Assembly: GCA_016934355.1 (NCBI GenBank)
Contig: JAFGTA010000220.1
Location: forward strand, 1-5,318
Direction: 5' to 3'
Origin: Candidatus Bathyarchaeota archaeon
GTDB taxonomy: Archaea; Thermoproteota; Bathyarchaeia; TCS64
Length of the DNA: 5,318 nt
The translations under genes were made by a program, and so were the position numbers. This document shows, one piece after another, positions 5,029-5,318 of this stretch. The notes under the pieces are model-generated. The model ran no database searches. It had not been told where the DNA came from and worked only from the letters and a program-made list of their open reading frames with translations. Every line of letters starts with the position of its first letter. Positions within the stretch are counted from its first letter, which is position 1.

Positions 5029-5318
5029 ATGCCGTTCTGCACTAACTGCGGCGCAAAGGCGGACCCTGGCGAAAGGTTCTGCGCCAACTGCGGCAGCCCC
5101 CTCAAACAGGGCGCCGTGCCACCGCCTCCACCGCCACCGACATACGGGCAGCCACAGAGCCTCATTCCTCCGCCGCAGGTGATGCATGAGCCGGTGCTCG
5201 CCTATGTATCGGGCGTGAACACCAAGGGGATCATGAGGCGGAAGAGCTACATACTGTACGCCACCGAGAGGCGGCTCATCCTCGCCGAGCTCACCGCGGA
5301 AGCCCTCAAGAGGGCAGC
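5029..5318 (+). CDS. Zinc-ribbon protein with proline-rich linker (3' end outside window)
   Basis: The reading frame from ATG 5029 stays open to the window edge; 96 complete codons are seen. Residues 1-25 are a double-CxxC zinc ribbon: C4-x2-C7 and C18-x2-C21 with glycine after each pair ('CTNCG', 'CANCG'), the zinc_ribbon_2 / DUF7577 type common at archaeal N-termini. Then come seven consecutive prolines (31-37), a Gln/Pro-rich linker to about 53, and the start of a folded domain from 'EPVLAYVSGVNTKGIMRRKSY' with 'YATERRLILAEL' (77-88). That second part has the strand pattern and 'TxRRLI' turn of bacterial PH-like domains, a tentative reading. Short zinc ribbons of this kind usually recruit or stabilise partners, so a membrane- or protein-binding adaptor is plausible but not shown. 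The gene has its own TATA-like box. A cut-off stop means length and domain order cannot be completed. Confidence 0.85.
   Translation, partial: MPFCTNCGAKADPGERFCANCGSPLKQGAVPPPPPPPTYGQPQSLIPPPQVMHEPVLAYVSGVNTKGIMRRKSYILYATERRLILAELTAEALKRA

Noticed and set aside
4971..5187. Minus-strand Gly-rich frames over the zinc-ribbon gene
   Set aside because: The Gly run is the complement of the proline linker codons. The plus frame has the CxxC pairs and a well-placed promoter.
1..5318. CRISPR array, tRNA, rRNA or riboswitch
   Set aside because: No regularly spaced repeats, cloverleaf signatures or conserved riboswitch core could be found by eye on either strand.

Overview
The window looks like archaeal chromosome. 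Candidate TATA-like boxes lie about 25-33 bases upstream of several start codons, with no Shine-Dalgarno in between (leaderless-style starts). One 6-TM gene is forced to start at GTG just downstream of such a box. Arginine AGG and isoleucine ATA codons are common in a GC-rich background (41 of 60 bases G+C in 3061-3120). The gene mix (archaeal-type CheW, short zinc-ribbon protein, oligo-T gene ends) fits Euryarchaeota or Thermoplasmatota in a broad sense. The genus cannot be read from this sequence, so the placement is inference.

Layout: (1) 1-441, the C-terminal end of a beta-lactamase-fold serine hydrolase, overlapping tail to tail by 20 bp with (2) 422-1054 (-), a six-helix membrane protein of no recognised family. 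(3) An AT-rich islet, about 1060-2160, holds an intergenic stretch and a solitary FkbM-type methyltransferase; sampled lines are 30-33% G+C, so it looks acquired. (4) 2161-2571 (-) is the C-terminal part of a histidine phosphatase that has lost its N-terminal catalytic half. (5) 2666-3946 is an intact DHA3-like MFS exporter whose promoter begins where the phosphatase frame breaks off and which has several palindromes near its start. (6) 3943-4410 (-) is an orphan cheW sharing a CTAG with the exporter stop. (7) 4411-4586 is a divergent promoter region with palindromes. (8) 4587-4964 is a small SnoaL/NTF2-like protein. (9) 5029 to the window end is a zinc-ribbon protein with a proline linker, cut off by the window edge.

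The genes do not form an obvious operon or pathway. They alternate strands and mostly carry their own promoters. I see no transposase, integrase, CRISPR array, tRNA or rRNA, and no convincing new multi-gene system. The most notable points are the decapitated phosphatase, the foreign-looking methyltransferase islet, and the operator-like palindromes at the exporter and cheW promoters.
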